A stretch of DNA of 43,644 nucleotides from Oscillatoriales cyanobacterium M59_W2019_021 (GTDB lineage: Bacteria; Cyanobacteriota; Cyanobacteriia; Cyanobacteriales; Geitlerinemataceae), in the NCBI GenBank assembly GCA_015295945.1, contig DVED01000008.1, positions 1 to 43,644 of the forward strand. The letters are read 5' to 3'. The translations under genes were made by a program, and so were the position numbers. The notes below the pieces were generated by a model, which was given only the letters and a program-made list of their open reading frames with translations, was not told the origin of the DNA and did no database searches. This document shows, piece after piece, positions 1 to 8,614 of this stretch. Within the stretch, counting starts at the first letter, position 1, and each line of letters opens with the position of its first letter.

Positions 1-76
1 CGACTCCCACGGGGAGTATCGCGTCAGCGACTCCCACGGGGAGTATCGCGTCAGCGACTCCCACGGGGAGTATCGC
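1..76. repeat. Three tandem copies of a 27-bp hairpin repeat
   Basis: Copies begin at 1, 28 and 55; the third is followed by a variant tail. Each unit contains CGACTCCC and GGGAGTATCG arms that can fold into a short hairpin (ACTCCC pairs with GGGAGT). Single related copies lie at 2595, 4976, 31785, inverted at 34478, and inside a gene at 3363. There are no spacers of unrelated sequence, so this is a small dispersed repeat that has expanded in tandem, not a CRISPR. Confidence 0.9.
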
Positions 77-106
77 CCCATCTAACCCAGCCAATACATT
101 TTTCTC

Positions 107-134
107 AAGCCCACTTCCAAAAAGAGTGGGCTTT
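107..134 (+). terminator. Hairpin, possible weak terminator
   Basis: AAGCCCACT (107-115) and AGTGGGCTT (125-133) form a perfect 9-bp stem with a 9-nt loop. The following plus-strand bases are T-rich but not a run. It may end transcription of a gene lying left of the window. Confidence 0.4.
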
Positions 135-443
135 CGCTTATACTTCGATTATTGAGGAAGACAATTGTCGCGATCAGTCTCTCAACTTGACGATCGAAAA
201 TTACAAAAGTTTTGCCAGACCCGGTTTCTTTGAGGAACCGGGTTTCTCTAGTTCTCAGGATCGATTGTACAGCCGTTGCTAGACCCGTTAGGACAAAAGC
301 AAAAGCTAAAATCTTTACCAATCGGTCTTCTACCCTTCGGGTTCACCAGTTCCTCTACTTGGGGAAACCCCAAGACCGGACTGGTTCACCTTCTGCCTTC
401 TGCCTTTTGCTATAGATTGCCAATCTACCCAGGATTTTTAACG
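135..443. other. Non-coding leader before the antiporter gene
   Basis: No convincing gene. It holds an inverted repeat of CCCGGTT (220-226) and AACCGGG (236-242), a dispersed motif common in filamentous cyanobacteria, and TTCTGCC heptamer repeats at about 389-410. An open frame runs upstream from 444 to 276, but its translation is repeat-derived and shows no antiporter homology, so I treat it as untranslated. Confidence 0.6.
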
Positions 444-2498
444 ATGGATGTCTTGCTCAAATCGCCAATTTTTGGCTTTACCATTGGGCTTTTGGCGATC
501 TTAACCGTTCCTCCTATTTTTGAAAGATTTCGGCTTCCGGGTTTAATTGGCTTGTTAGTTGCCGGAGTCGCACTCGGTCCGGATGGATTGGAACTTCTCG
601 ATGCTGAATCCGACCAAATGCAACTATTATCCGATATCGGCAAAATCTTTTTAATGTTCGTTGCGGGTCTGGAAATCGATCTGGAAGATTTTCGCAAGAA
701 AAAAGATCGATCGCTAACTTTTGGACTCGCAACATTTTGCATTCCCATGATTTTTGGGACGGCGATCGGATTGAGTTTTGGGTTAGGATTAAATGCCTCG
801 ATTTTAGTGGGTTCTCTGCTGGCTTCCCATACCCTTTTAGCTTTTCCGATCGTCACCCGTTTGGGAATTGCAACCAACGAAGCGATTACTGCCACCGTCG
901 GCGCGACCATTTTTACCGATATTTCTGCTTTGTTAGTTCTCGCCATTTGTATTTCCATTCATGCTGGGGAATTTTCGGTTGCGGGTTTAGCATTTCAATT
1001 GGGATCTTTGGGCGTGTATTCGGCGATCGTACTGTTAGGATTTGATTGGGCTGGAAAACAGTATTTTCGCCGTACGGGAAATGAAGAAAGCAATCAATTT
1101 TTATTCGTTTTACTGGCTGTTTTTCTCGCTTCTGTTGGCGCGCAACTGATTAATGTCGATAAAATTATCGGCGCGTTTCTTGCCGGGTTGGCGGTGAACG
1201 ACGTGGTCGGTCGCAGTCCGGTGAAAGAAAAAGTGGAATTTATTGGCAGTACTTTATTTATTCCCTTTTTCTTTGTGGATATGGGGTTGCTGTTGAGCGT
1301 GTCTAGTTTTGTCAAGACGCTGACTACAAAATTGGGTTTAACTGTCGCGATCGTCCTAGGTTTAATTATTAGTAAATTTTTGGCAGCACTTGTTACCAAA
1401 TGGATCTATCGATATAACTGGGACGAGTTGATTTGTATGTGGTCGCTGTCCTTGCCTCAAGTGGCTGCCACCTTAGCTGCAACCCTCGTCGGCGTGCAAG
1501 CAGGTTTGCTGGACGAGTCGATCTTTAATGCTGTAATTGTCTTAATGTTTGTGACATCCGTTCTCGGACCGGTCTTGACGGCAAAATATGCGACCAACTT
1601 GGTGGTTGGAGATCTCGAAAGCGATCGCGACTCAGACAATGGGTTAGAGATAGACGAAGAACCCGCATCAGACCCCAAACATCCTTTTACCGTTGTCGTT
1701 CCCGTTTACAATCCGAAAACCCAACGATATTTAATCGAAATGGCAGCGTTACTCGCGCGTCACGAACAGGGAATTCTCGTCCCCGTTTCGATCGCCAAAT
1801 CGCAAATTCATATGGACGATCTCCAACTCGATCGCTCCCTCAAAAGAAGTCGAATTTTACTGAAACGTGCCGTCAAAATCGGAAAAGAATTTAAAATTGA
1901 AGCTCAACCGATTGTCAGAATTGATGATGGCGTTGCGTTGGGGATTGCGCGAGCGTCTCGAGAACAAAATGCCAATTTAATTATCATGGGTTGGAGTCCG
2001 ATCGCCAATTTGCGATCGCGCATTTTTGGCAGCGTCATCGATAGCGTCTTTTTATCCTCACACTGTCCCGTTGCCGTGTTGCGATTACGCCAAGATCCCA
2101 TGAACTTGAAGAATATTTTAGTGCCGATCGAAAATCTCACCCGCAAAGATTTACCCACGGTTTGGTTTGCCCGAATTTTTGCCGATACCAATTCCGCCTC
2201 GGTGACTTTATTGCACGTTTACAATCATCACGCTTCCGCCGAGCAAATTGCTAGTTACGAATCGGCATTGTCGGAACTGGCAGCACGCAGTCCGCTCTCC
2301 ATCGAGTGGAAAATTCAAACACTCTATCATCCCGATATCGCTCGCGGAATTCTCAACGCTGCCGGCAATTACGATTTGGTGGTGTTGCGATCGATGCGCC
2401 GTCGCACTGCCGGAGGATTTGCCGTCAGCGACGTCACTACCGAAGTGCTTAAAGAATTGAACGGATCGGTGGTTTTGTTTGGCGAACCGTCTTTATGA
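444..2498 (+). CDS. CPA2-family cation/proton antiporter with C-terminal universal stress domains
   Basis: Predicted inner-membrane Na+ or K+/H+ exchanger of 684 residues. Roughly residues 1-390 hold about a dozen hydrophobic segments typical of the Na+/H+ exchanger domain, beginning with a motif like PPIFERFRLPGLIG and an early GPDGLELL segment. The soluble tail has two USP-like domains, about 410-550 and 555-684; the first ends in the nucleotide-binding pattern GWSP...FGS. I start at ATG 444 because family similarity begins there; an in-frame start at 276 would add 56 residues of repeat-encoded sequence. The fused USP domains suggest ATP or cyclic-nucleotide control of ion flux, which is inference. 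The cation cannot be told from sequence. Confidence 0.9.
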   Translation: MDVLLKSPIFGFTIGLLAILTVPPIFERFRLPGLIGLLVAGVALGPDGLELLDAESDQMQLLSDIGKIFLMFVAGLEIDLEDFRKKKDRSLTFGLATFCIPMIFGTAIGLSFGLGLNASILVGSLLASHTLLAFPIVTRLGIATNEAITATVGATIFTDISALLVLAICISIHAGEFSVAGLAFQLGSLGVYSAIVLLGFDWAGKQYFRRTGNEESNQFLFVLLAVFLASVGAQLINVDKIIGAFLAGLAVNDVVGRSPVKEKVEFIGSTLFIPFFFVDMGLLLSVSSFVKTLTTKLGLTVAIVLGLIISKFLAALVTKWIYRYNWDELICMWSLSLPQVAATLAATLVGVQAGLLDESIFNAVIVLMFVTSVLGPVLTAKYATNLVVGDLESDRDSDNGLEIDEEPASDPKHPFTVVVPVYNPKTQRYLIEMAALLARHEQGILVPVSIAKSQIHMDDLQLDRSLKRSRILLKRAVKIGKEFKIEAQPIVRIDDGVALGIARASREQNANLIIMGWSPIANLRSRIFGSVIDSVFLSSHCPVAVLRLRQDPMNLKNILVPIENLTRKDLPTVWFARIFADTNSASVTLLHVYNHHASAEQIASYESALSELAARSPLSIEWKIQTLYHPDIARGILNAAGNYDLVVLRSMRRRTAGGFAVSDVTTEVLKELNGSVVLFGEPSL

Positions 2499-2594
2499 TG
2501 CTGGACGAACGGGTAGACCTATGTTTTGTTGAACTCGTGCGATTCGATCGATAACGCACCCATTTGCCAGTCCAGTCGAGGATGTCGATCGATC

Positions 2595-2624
2595 GCGTCA
2601 GCGACTCCCACGGGGAGTATCGCC
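2595..2624. repeat. Single copy of the ACTCCC/GGGAGT hairpin repeat
   Basis: This is nearly identical to the tandem units at 1-76. It lies between the antiporter and the YdcF-like gene and could act as a hairpin in the transcript. Confidence 0.85.
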
Positions 2625-2669
2625 CCATTCTTGCTTCTGGAGTGTAATCTATAGAAGACGTACTCATGA

Positions 2670-3287
2670 ATGCTTCCAGTGGCAGTGTCTGTAGAACCAT
2701 CCCGGCAATCGAATCGTTTGGGTTTTAAAGTTAAATCCTTACTCTGTCTTTCCCTCGTTGTCGGTGCGGGTCTGTGGTTTGGCTATCGATTTCTCAGAGC
2801 GCAGCTTCTACAACCCCAAGCCTTGTTAGTCTTAGGCGGATCGCCGCGGCGGGAGGTTTTTGCAGCCCAATTCGCCCGATCGAACCCCGACTTAGAAATC
2901 TGGATTTCGGGCGGCAGCAATCCGGAGTATTCCGAGTGGGTGTTTGCCGAAGCGGGGGTCGATCTCGATCGCCTGCATCTGGACTACCAAGCGGTGGATA
3001 CCGTCACCAACTTCACCACCTTAGTAGACGAATTCAAAGCCCGAGGCATCGAGAGTATCTATCTGGTCACCTCCGACGACCATATGCGCCGTGCTTGCGT
3101 CATCGGCGAGATCGTCCTCGGCAGTCGCGGCATCAGTTTCAAGCCAATTTCCGTCCCCTCCGGACGCGAACCCGAACCGGCTATCAAAGCCATTCGCGAT
3201 GGGGCGCGATCGATTTTGTGGGTGATTGCGGGTCGTAGCGGCTCGACGTTCAAGCCAACGGTGAGCGCTCAGCCGGACGAGTTTTGA
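2670..3287 (+). CDS. YdcF/SanA-like (DUF218) protein
   Basis: A 205-residue protein with one N-terminal transmembrane anchor (about residues 17-42) followed by a DUF218 domain. The domain shows the LVLGGSP start, an ISGGSNPEYSEW segment, an acidic/Asn loop (AVDTVTNF) and VTSDDHMRRA, the order seen in YdcF/ElyC/SanA proteins. Members of this family are linked to envelope and peptidoglycan precursor homeostasis, but their biochemistry is poorly defined. It stands alone on the plus strand and converges on the DUF6816 gene with only 15 bp between stops. The nearby ATG at 2666 is in another frame. Confidence 0.85.
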   Translation: MLPVAVSVEPSRQSNRLGFKVKSLLCLSLVVGAGLWFGYRFLRAQLLQPQALLVLGGSPRREVFAAQFARSNPDLEIWISGGSNPEYSEWVFAEAGVDLDRLHLDYQAVDTVTNFTTLVDEFKARGIESIYLVTSDDHMRRACVIGEIVLGSRGISFKPISVPSGREPEPAIKAIRDGARSILWVIAGRSGSTFKPTVSAQPDEF

Positions 3288-3302
3288 GCGGTGGCTCGTG
3301 GG

Positions 3303-4139
3303 TTATTCTCGTTCTGGCGACGGCTGCGATAACTGCAAGCGATAGCGATATAAAGCAACGGGGCGTTCGCGCAGCGACGACCTAGGAGTATCGCTGGCTT
3401 TAAAGTAGTTGGGATCTTGCGGCGACAAATAAATCGCGGTCATTTGTTCGGCTTCGATTTCCGTCGGCGAAACTCGGCGATAGGCGGTGGTGGATTCGGC
3501 TTGGTTGAAGTAAATTTGCGACGAACTGCGGAAGACTTGGTTGAAGAGTTCGGTGGCGACGAATCGATCGGGATCGGGGGTTTCGCGGTGGCGTCCGGAG
3601 ACGATCGATATCAGTTGGCGATCGCCCCGCAACGCGGTAATCTGTCGGTTGGGATCGTCGGGATCGACTTGTACGGAGACAACGGCATCTCCCAGGTACG
3701 ATCGGGCGATATTCAACCCATTAAAGGCGCGATCGGCAACAATAGGGGGAGACTCAGCAACGGGTTGGGCTATGGGAAAGGTCGATCGCACTCGCGGTGG
3801 GGAAGCTGGCGGTCCGAAGCGAACCTCAAACGACATCGGTCGATCAAGATATTGACGATTCCCCTCAAACCCCGGCGTCACCACTTCCGGCGCCAACGGT
3901 GCGGACATCTCCACCAGCGTACTCGTCACCGTCCAGGTTCCCGCCATCCATTCGGGGTACGCCAAATCGCCGCGTGCCGCTTCCACCGGGGGTTTGCCAT
4001 CCCAGTTGGGAAATTGCGCCATTCGCTCGACCAGAGAACTGGCAAAGGCGGCGGGACTCCACAACAGCACCCACAGGCAAAGCATTGCTAGCACTACCCA
4101 GAAACCGTTCCTCACTCGCGCGATCATCCTAGTTACCAT
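3303..4139 (-). CDS. DUF6816-like exported protein
   Basis: A 278-residue protein with a signal peptide: positively charged start, a hydrophobic stretch at about 12-30 and an AFA cleavage site near residue 33. It is probably exported to the thylakoid lumen or periplasm. Conserved-looking blocks include YPEWMAGTWTVTSTLVEM and APLAPEVVTPGFEGNR, which I recall from a cyanobacterial/plastid family now called DUF6816 (name from memory). Function unknown. It lies 10 bp downstream of the ABC ATPase gene on the same strand, so the two are probably co-transcribed. Near the C terminus, the peptide SDTPRSSLRER is encoded by a copy of the dispersed hairpin repeat (3363-3395), so that segment may be an acquired insertion. 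Confidence 0.8.
   Translation of the reverse strand: MVTRMIARVRNGFWVVLAMLCLWVLLWSPAAFASSLVERMAQFPNWDGKPPVEAARGDLAYPEWMAGTWTVTSTLVEMSAPLAPEVVTPGFEGNRQYLDRPMSFEVRFGPPASPPRVRSTFPIAQPVAESPPIVADRAFNGLNIARSYLGDAVVSVQVDPDDPNRQITALRGDRQLISIVSGRHRETPDPDRFVATELFNQVFRSSSQIYFNQAESTTAYRRVSPTEIEAEQMTAIYLSPQDPNYFKASDTPRSSLRERPVALYRYRLQLSQPSPERE
3363..3395. repeat. Dispersed hairpin repeat inside a coding sequence
   Basis: A diverged copy of the repeat (GCGTTCGCGCAGCGACGACC, then TAGGAGTATCGC) lies in frame within the DUF6816 gene and encodes SDTPRSSLRER. The copy at 34478-34512 encodes the near-identical SDTPEESLRER in an unrelated protein. Confidence 0.8.
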
Positions 4140-4149
4140 CCTGTTTGCC

Positions 4150-4821
4150 TTAAATCGAAGCGACCGATCGCCGTTTTTCTCCTAGGGTTTCGAGATCGGC
4201 AGCGTGCAACCTCCCGAGATCGAGCGTCCAGCAGCGATCGGCAATCTCCAGCAAATCCCCAGCATCGTGCGTCACCACCAACAAACTCCAATGCTGTTTC
4301 AACTTCGCCAGCAAATTCACCAACTGCCGCTTCATCGACCAATCCAAACCCGCTGTCGGCTCGTCTAACAGCAGGATTTGCGGCTGGCGGATGAGTTGCA
4401 CGGCCAGTGCCAACCGTCGCTGCTGTCCGCCACTGAGCGCGTAAGGAGAAGCATTCAGCCCTAAATGGTCTAACCCCACCTCTGCCAGCGCCTCGTTAAC
4501 CCGATCTCCATCGAGTTCCGGGTGTCCCAACCGCAGTTCTTCCAACAGCGTGCTGCCGCAAAAGTGGCGTTCGGGAAACTGAAACACCAAACCGCTCAAT
4601 TGTCGCAATTGTTCGGGCAGCAGTTCCCGTTCCCGCCACTGAATCTGACCCTTCGTTTTCTCGACTAAACCCGCTAAGATTTCCAATAAGGTACTTTTTC
4701 CCGAACCACTCGGTCCGACGACTAAGGTGAGTTGTTGCGGCGCGATTTCCAGGGTAATGTTCTGCAAAATTGCCGTAGGACTGGCGGTCGGGTGATACTT
4801 TAAATTGTTCAGGTATAACAT
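4150..4821 (-). CDS. ABC transporter ATP-binding protein, CbiO/EcfA-like
   Basis: A 223-residue stand-alone ATPase. Visible motifs are Walker A GPSGSGKST (about residues 36-44), a Q-loop (VFQFPERHF), the signature LSGGQQRR, Walker B ILLLDEPTAGLD and the switch histidine in VVTHDAGD. The PERHF Q-loop region resembles energy-coupling-factor and cobalt/nickel ATPases and their plastid relatives. No membrane partner is adjacent; the next gene downstream is the exported DUF6816 protein, 10 bp away. It probably powers import of a metal or vitamin with a permease encoded elsewhere, which is inference. Confidence 0.85.
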   Translation of the reverse strand: MLYLNNLKYHPTASPTAILQNITLEIAPQQLTLVVGPSGSGKSTLLEILAGLVEKTKGQIQWRERELLPEQLRQLSGLVFQFPERHFCGSTLLEELRLGHPELDGDRVNEALAEVGLDHLGLNASPYALSGGQQRRLALAVQLIRQPQILLLDEPTAGLDWSMKRQLVNLLAKLKQHWSLLVVTHDAGDLLEIADRCWTLDLGRLHAADLETLGEKRRSVASI

Positions 4822-4975
4822 TCAAATTGGGGAACAGACGTTTGAATTGTAAAGATGGAGCCGTCGCCAAAGTCCGACGAAAGACCGATCTTCCTTCATT
4901 GTATTCTGACCGACATCCGGAAAAGGTGCGAGGCTAAGGGTATTCAAAACTAGGAGACATCCCCAACTCAGACCG

Positions 4976-5005
4976 ATCGCGGAGCGACTCCCCAGGAGGA
5001 TCGAA
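4976..5005. repeat. Degenerate hairpin repeat upstream of the ATPase gene
   Basis: A GCGGAGCGACTCCCCAGGAG core resembles the repeats at 1-76. It sits in the 240-bp divergent region between the ABC ATPase gene and the P-loop ATPase gene. Confidence 0.6.
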
Positions 5006-5061
5006 GATACGAGGATGTCGATCGATGTTAAGCTCAAACCTGGAGGCGATCGAGCGTGCAT

Positions 5062-6483
5062 ATGGAATTGGACGTCAGAAAATTCTTTCAAGTCACCAGT
5101 CCTAGCCGACCGTTAGATATCGAAAATGAGGACGATCGCAAGTACTATATCGATTTCTCGTCCATTCGCGGCGGTCCGGTGGTGGAGGAATTGCGCGATC
5201 GCATCACCTTCTTTTCCCCAGACGAACCCACCTGTCAGTTATTTACCGGACATATCGGCTGCGGCAAATCGACGGAACTGCGCCGTTTGGAGTCGGAACT
5301 GAAGCACGAGGGGTTCCACGTCGTTTACTTCGAGTCTTCCCAAGATCTGGAAATGGGAGATGTAGATATTGGGGATATTTTACTGGCGATCGCCCGTCGC
5401 GTCAGCGAAAGCCTGATGGCACTGGACGAACAAATTAAGCTCGAACAACCCAAAGGATTGCAAAATCTCCTCCGAGGCGCGTTCAAACTCCTGCAAACGG
5501 AAATCGACCTCTCGGCAGAAGCGTCCCTTCCCGGCATCGGCACGGTTTCGGCGAGTACGGAAGGTAACTTCTCGGCAGAAGTGGGCATTCCCGGCATCGG
5601 TCAAGTCACGGCCAACAATGAAGAAGGGGTGTCGTTCGTGGCACTGGGAATCGGGAAAATCGCCGCCAAAACCCGCAACAGTACCGATCTGCGCAGCAAA
5701 CTGCGAGAATACCTCGAACCGCGCACCACCAATATTATCGATGCCATCAATCACGAACTGATCGAACCCGCTCGCGAAAAACTCAAACAAGTTGGGAAAA
5801 AAGGATTGGCGGTCATTGTTGACAATCTCGATCGGGTGTGGAGCAAACCGACGGCGTGGGGACGCAGCCAACCGGAATATTTATTTATCGATCGCGGCGA
5901 ACAGTTGCGCCAACTCAACTGTCATGTCGTCTACACCATGCCGCTGGCGTTGATTTTCTCCAACGAATTCAGCCGCCTCACCAGTCGCTTCGGTGCCGAT
6001 CCCATCGTCCTGCCGATGATTCCAGTGGTTCAACGAGATGGTAGCACCTTTGAGGAAGGGATGGCACTGCTGCGCCAAATGGTTCTCGCTCGTGCCTTTC
6101 CCGACCTTTCCCCCGAAGAACGCCTCCAGAATCAGTCGATCGTTTTCGATCGCCCCGAAACCCTGGATCTCCTCTGTCGCATGAGTGGGGGTCACGTCCG
6201 CGAAATTCTCCGCTTGCTCAATGATTGGATCGTCAAAGACCGCAAACTTCCCCTCTCCCGTCGGGGATTGGAGGAAGTTCTCAAACAAAAACGCAATCAA
6301 ATGACCTTAGCTATTGACGACGATGAATGGGAGTTGCTGCGTCAGGTCAAACAACGCTTGCAAGTCATCGGCGATCGGGGTTACGAAGTCCTCATTCGCA
6401 GTATGTTCGTCTACGAATATCGCGATGGTGAAGGCTCCTGGTTCGATGTCAATCCCATTTTAGCCACCTCTGGGAAGTTGTAG
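5062..6483 (+). CDS. P-loop (AAA/STAND-like) ATPase with internal beta-repeat insert
   Basis: A 473-residue soluble NTPase. Walker A is GHIGCGKST (residues 63-71) and a Walker B-like strand is LAVIVDNLDRV (about residue 250). Between them, around residues 150-195, is an insert made of 20-residue repeats (SAE-x-LPGIGTV, SAEVGIPGIGQV, then a degenerate third) encoded by an exact 60-bp periodicity. A helical lid region follows (MSGGHVREILRLLNDW), and the end (EYRDGEGSWFDVNPIL) resembles a conserved tail of cyanobacterial ATPases of this sort. I prefer ATG 5062 over the in-frame GTG at 5056. Function unknown; it may be a signalling or defence-like switch ATPase. No effector gene is adjacent. Confidence 0.75.
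   Translation: MELDVRKFFQVTSPSRPLDIENEDDRKYYIDFSSIRGGPVVEELRDRITFFSPDEPTCQLFTGHIGCGKSTELRRLESELKHEGFHVVYFESSQDLEMGDVDIGDILLAIARRVSESLMALDEQIKLEQPKGLQNLLRGAFKLLQTEIDLSAEASLPGIGTVSASTEGNFSAEVGIPGIGQVTANNEEGVSFVALGIGKIAAKTRNSTDLRSKLREYLEPRTTNIIDAINHELIEPAREKLKQVGKKGLAVIVDNLDRVWSKPTAWGRSQPEYLFIDRGEQLRQLNCHVVYTMPLALIFSNEFSRLTSRFGADPIVLPMIPVVQRDGSTFEEGMALLRQMVLARAFPDLSPEERLQNQSIVFDRPETLDLLCRMSGGHVREILRLLNDWIVKDRKLPLSRRGLEEVLKQKRNQMTLAIDDDEWELLRQVKQRLQVIGDRGYEVLIRSMFVYEYRDGEGSWFDVNPILATSGKL
5511..5630 (+). repeat. 60-bp in-frame tandem repeat within the ATPase gene
   Basis: CTCGGCAGAA recurs at 5511 and 5571, exactly 60 bp apart, and each unit contains CCCGGCATCGG. The units encode SAEASLPGIG... 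and SAEVGIPGIG..., followed by a degenerate third unit with GIGKIAA. This suggests in-frame duplication of a beta-hairpin. Confidence 0.8.
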
Positions 6484-6616
6484 ATCGCGTCGGTACGGGA
6501 GACGACAGATTCTGGGCAAAGTGAGCTTTCTTGAGCTGTCTTGAGCAGGGGGAGCAGGGGAAGAAGATGCGTGCCAATGATAAATGACAAACCCCAAACC
6601 CCAAACACCTATTCGA

Positions 6617-7693
6617 TTACTTCCACCCAGCACGATCCATAATTTGCAGGGCTTCTGCGTTATTTTTGCCCACCACTCCGGCATTGACATCATCTTCCTT
6701 AAACGGAACGTATTGTTCCAAGAAGGGATTGTCGAGCTTGGCGCCTTCGACGACGGGAAACTCGTTATTTCCTTTGGCGAAAATTGTTTGCGCTTCCGGG
6801 GTGACTAAATACTCGAGAAATGCGATCGCGTTTTCCTTGTGGGGGGCAGTGACAACCACACCCGCACCGCTAATATTGACGTGGGTTCCCCGATCGCCCT
6901 GGTTGGGGAAAAACAAGCCGATTTTTTCCACGACGGCTCGATCTTCGGGATCGTCGGAATTAGCGAGACGAGCGACGTAATAACTATTGACGATCGCCAA
7001 ATCGGCAACTCCTTCGGCAACGGATTTGATTTGACTGACGTCGTTGCCTTCCGGGGGACGGGCGAAGTTGGCAACCAGACCTTTGACCCATTCTTCTGTC
7101 TGTTCGGCGCCCTTTTCTGCCAAAATTGCGCCGACGAGGGATTGATTGTAAATATTACTCGACGATCGGACGATGATGCGTCCTTTCCACTTGGGATTGG
7201 CTAAATCTTCGTAGGTGGACAATTCTGCCGGATCGACTTTTTCTTGATTGTAGATAATCACCCGCGCCCGTTTGGACAACCCAAACCAACGACCTTCGGG
7301 ATCGCGCAGGTATTCCGGCACTTTGGATTCGAGAATTTCCGACTCGATCGGTTGCAAAATTCCCGCTTCTTGTGCCCGCCAGAGCCGTCCGGCATCGACG
7401 GTGATAAAGACATCTGCCGGACTGTTTGCCGCTTCGGATTTAATCCGTTCGATCAGTTCGTCTTCTTTACCTTCAACTAAATTGACTTGAATTCCTGTTT
7501 CTTTCGTAAAGTTGTCGTACAGCACCCGATCGGTGTCGTAGTGACGGGCGGAGTACAGGTTGACGACATTTTCGCCTCGAGGTGCAGCCGGACTGTTCTG
7601 TGCTGCGGGTTCGGACGGCGGTTGCTGGCTGGCACAACCGATCGCCAAAACTAGGCTGGCAGTGGCTAGGAACAGGTATTTAATCCATTTCAT
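6617..7693 (-). CDS. futA: Ferric iron ABC transporter substrate-binding lipoprotein FutA/IdiA
   Basis: A 358-residue periplasmic Fe3+-binding protein of the FutA/IdiA (cluster-D, transferrin-like) family. The N terminus carries a lipoprotein signal with lipobox LAIGC, so Cys20 is the probable lipidation site. Family landmarks are VNLYSARHYDTD at the start of the mature domain, GRLWRAQEAG, SSSNIYNQSLVG and NSYYVARL, which supply the histidine/tyrosine iron ligands. Length and order match known FutA proteins. The permease and ATPase (FutB, FutC) are not in this window, which is usual in cyanobacteria. FutA proteins can bind iron for uptake or shield photosystem II; the sequence does not tell which. 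Iron-dependent Fur control is likely from family knowledge, but I did not identify a Fur box. Confidence 0.95.
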   Translation of the reverse strand: MKWIKYLFLATASLVLAIGCASQQPPSEPAAQNSPAAPRGENVVNLYSARHYDTDRVLYDNFTKETGIQVNLVEGKEDELIERIKSEAANSPADVFITVDAGRLWRAQEAGILQPIESEILESKVPEYLRDPEGRWFGLSKRARVIIYNQEKVDPAELSTYEDLANPKWKGRIIVRSSSNIYNQSLVGAILAEKGAEQTEEWVKGLVANFARPPEGNDVSQIKSVAEGVADLAIVNSYYVARLANSDDPEDRAVVEKIGLFFPNQGDRGTHVNISGAGVVVTAPHKENAIAFLEYLVTPEAQTIFAKGNNEFPVVEGAKLDNPFLEQYVPFKEDDVNAGVVGKNNAEALQIMDRAGWK

Positions 7694-7920
7694 ATTGATC
7701 GAATCAGCTTGATAGAGTCTACAGGGATTTTCTCAATTTCGCGTGGGTCTCAATCGGAAGTGCAGAGGCGCACAACCCAAGACTGGCGGGTCTGACGACC
7801 GAAAGAGTTCGATCGCCCTCCACTCATTAATGAAATTAATTCTTAGTTATTTTAGAGCAATACTGCAACTAATTACTAATTACGGGTCGCAGATCGGGAA
7901 AATTCTCAGTTGGAGATCGC

Positions 7921-8340
7921 TTACTCTGGGGAAATGGCAAGGGAAACCCGATCGCCCCCGACGGCTCGCATTTGTCCCAAAAGCTGAATCACTCGTTCGT
8001 AGGGCAATTGGCGATCGGCTTTCAGCAAGATGTTTTCGGTTGGGTTCGCCTGGAGGTAGGCAGTAATTTCTGCTTCTAACCGATCGGGCGCGATTTGGCG
8101 ATCGCCCAACCAAATCCGCCCTTGGGCATCTAACACCACGATCGATGCCGGACTCGTCGTCGCGACGTTCCCTCCCGAGCTTACCCCCGGTAGTTGCACG
8201 TCTACTGCCGACTGCTGGCGGGTGAGCGTCATTGAAACAACGATGAAAAATGCCAGAATGCTCATCAGTACGTCCATCATGGGGACGAGTTGGATCTCGG
8301 GCATTGGGGTGGTCTGGCGTCGGCGAGCTTTAAAGCCCAT
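7921..8340 (-). CDS. ExbD/TolR-family biopolymer transporter
   Basis: A 139-residue protein with a short cytoplasmic start, one transmembrane helix (about residues 17-40) and a periplasmic domain. The helix holds the essential acidic residue in the motif PMMDVLMSI (Asp23), as in ExbD/TolR/MotB proton-channel partners. The C-terminal half (ILLKADRQLPYERVIQLLGQMRAVG) is the standard ExbD fold. It would use the proton gradient with an ExbB partner to energise outer-membrane transport. No exbB lies next to it; the gene is flanked by futA and a DUF4168 gene. Proximity to futA fits a role in iron uptake but is only suggestive. Confidence 0.9.
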   Translation of the reverse strand: MGFKARRRQTTPMPEIQLVPMMDVLMSILAFFIVVSMTLTRQQSAVDVQLPGVSSGGNVATTSPASIVVLDAQGRIWLGDRQIAPDRLEAEITAYLQANPTENILLKADRQLPYERVIQLLGQMRAVGGDRVSLAISPE

Positions 8341-8614
8341 GTCAGAATGTGGTAACGGGGGATGTTTAGGATTTTAGCTCGCGAGTTGGCACAGGGGTGT
8401 GGGCAACCCAAGGTAAATTGATTAATGTACGATAAGTAGTCATAGCTACGCCCTATAAATAGAATATCACAAGCTGAAACCCCTGTAAATCCGTTCTCTA
8501 AATGACTCTATTCTCAATTAATAAAGGGATTTTGAGGCAAGTTTGGGTTGTGCTTCGACTTCAAGAACAAATTTTACGGAACCAACCCCAAATGACCAAT
8601 GACCAAGGACCAAT

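Noticed and set aside
1-76. CRISPR-like array
   Set aside because: The 27-bp units are directly adjacent with no unique spacers, and copies are scattered elsewhere singly.
276-443. N-terminal extension of the antiporter
   Set aside because: The frame is open, but the encoded residues derive from TTCTGCC repeats and low-complexity DNA, unlike the family.
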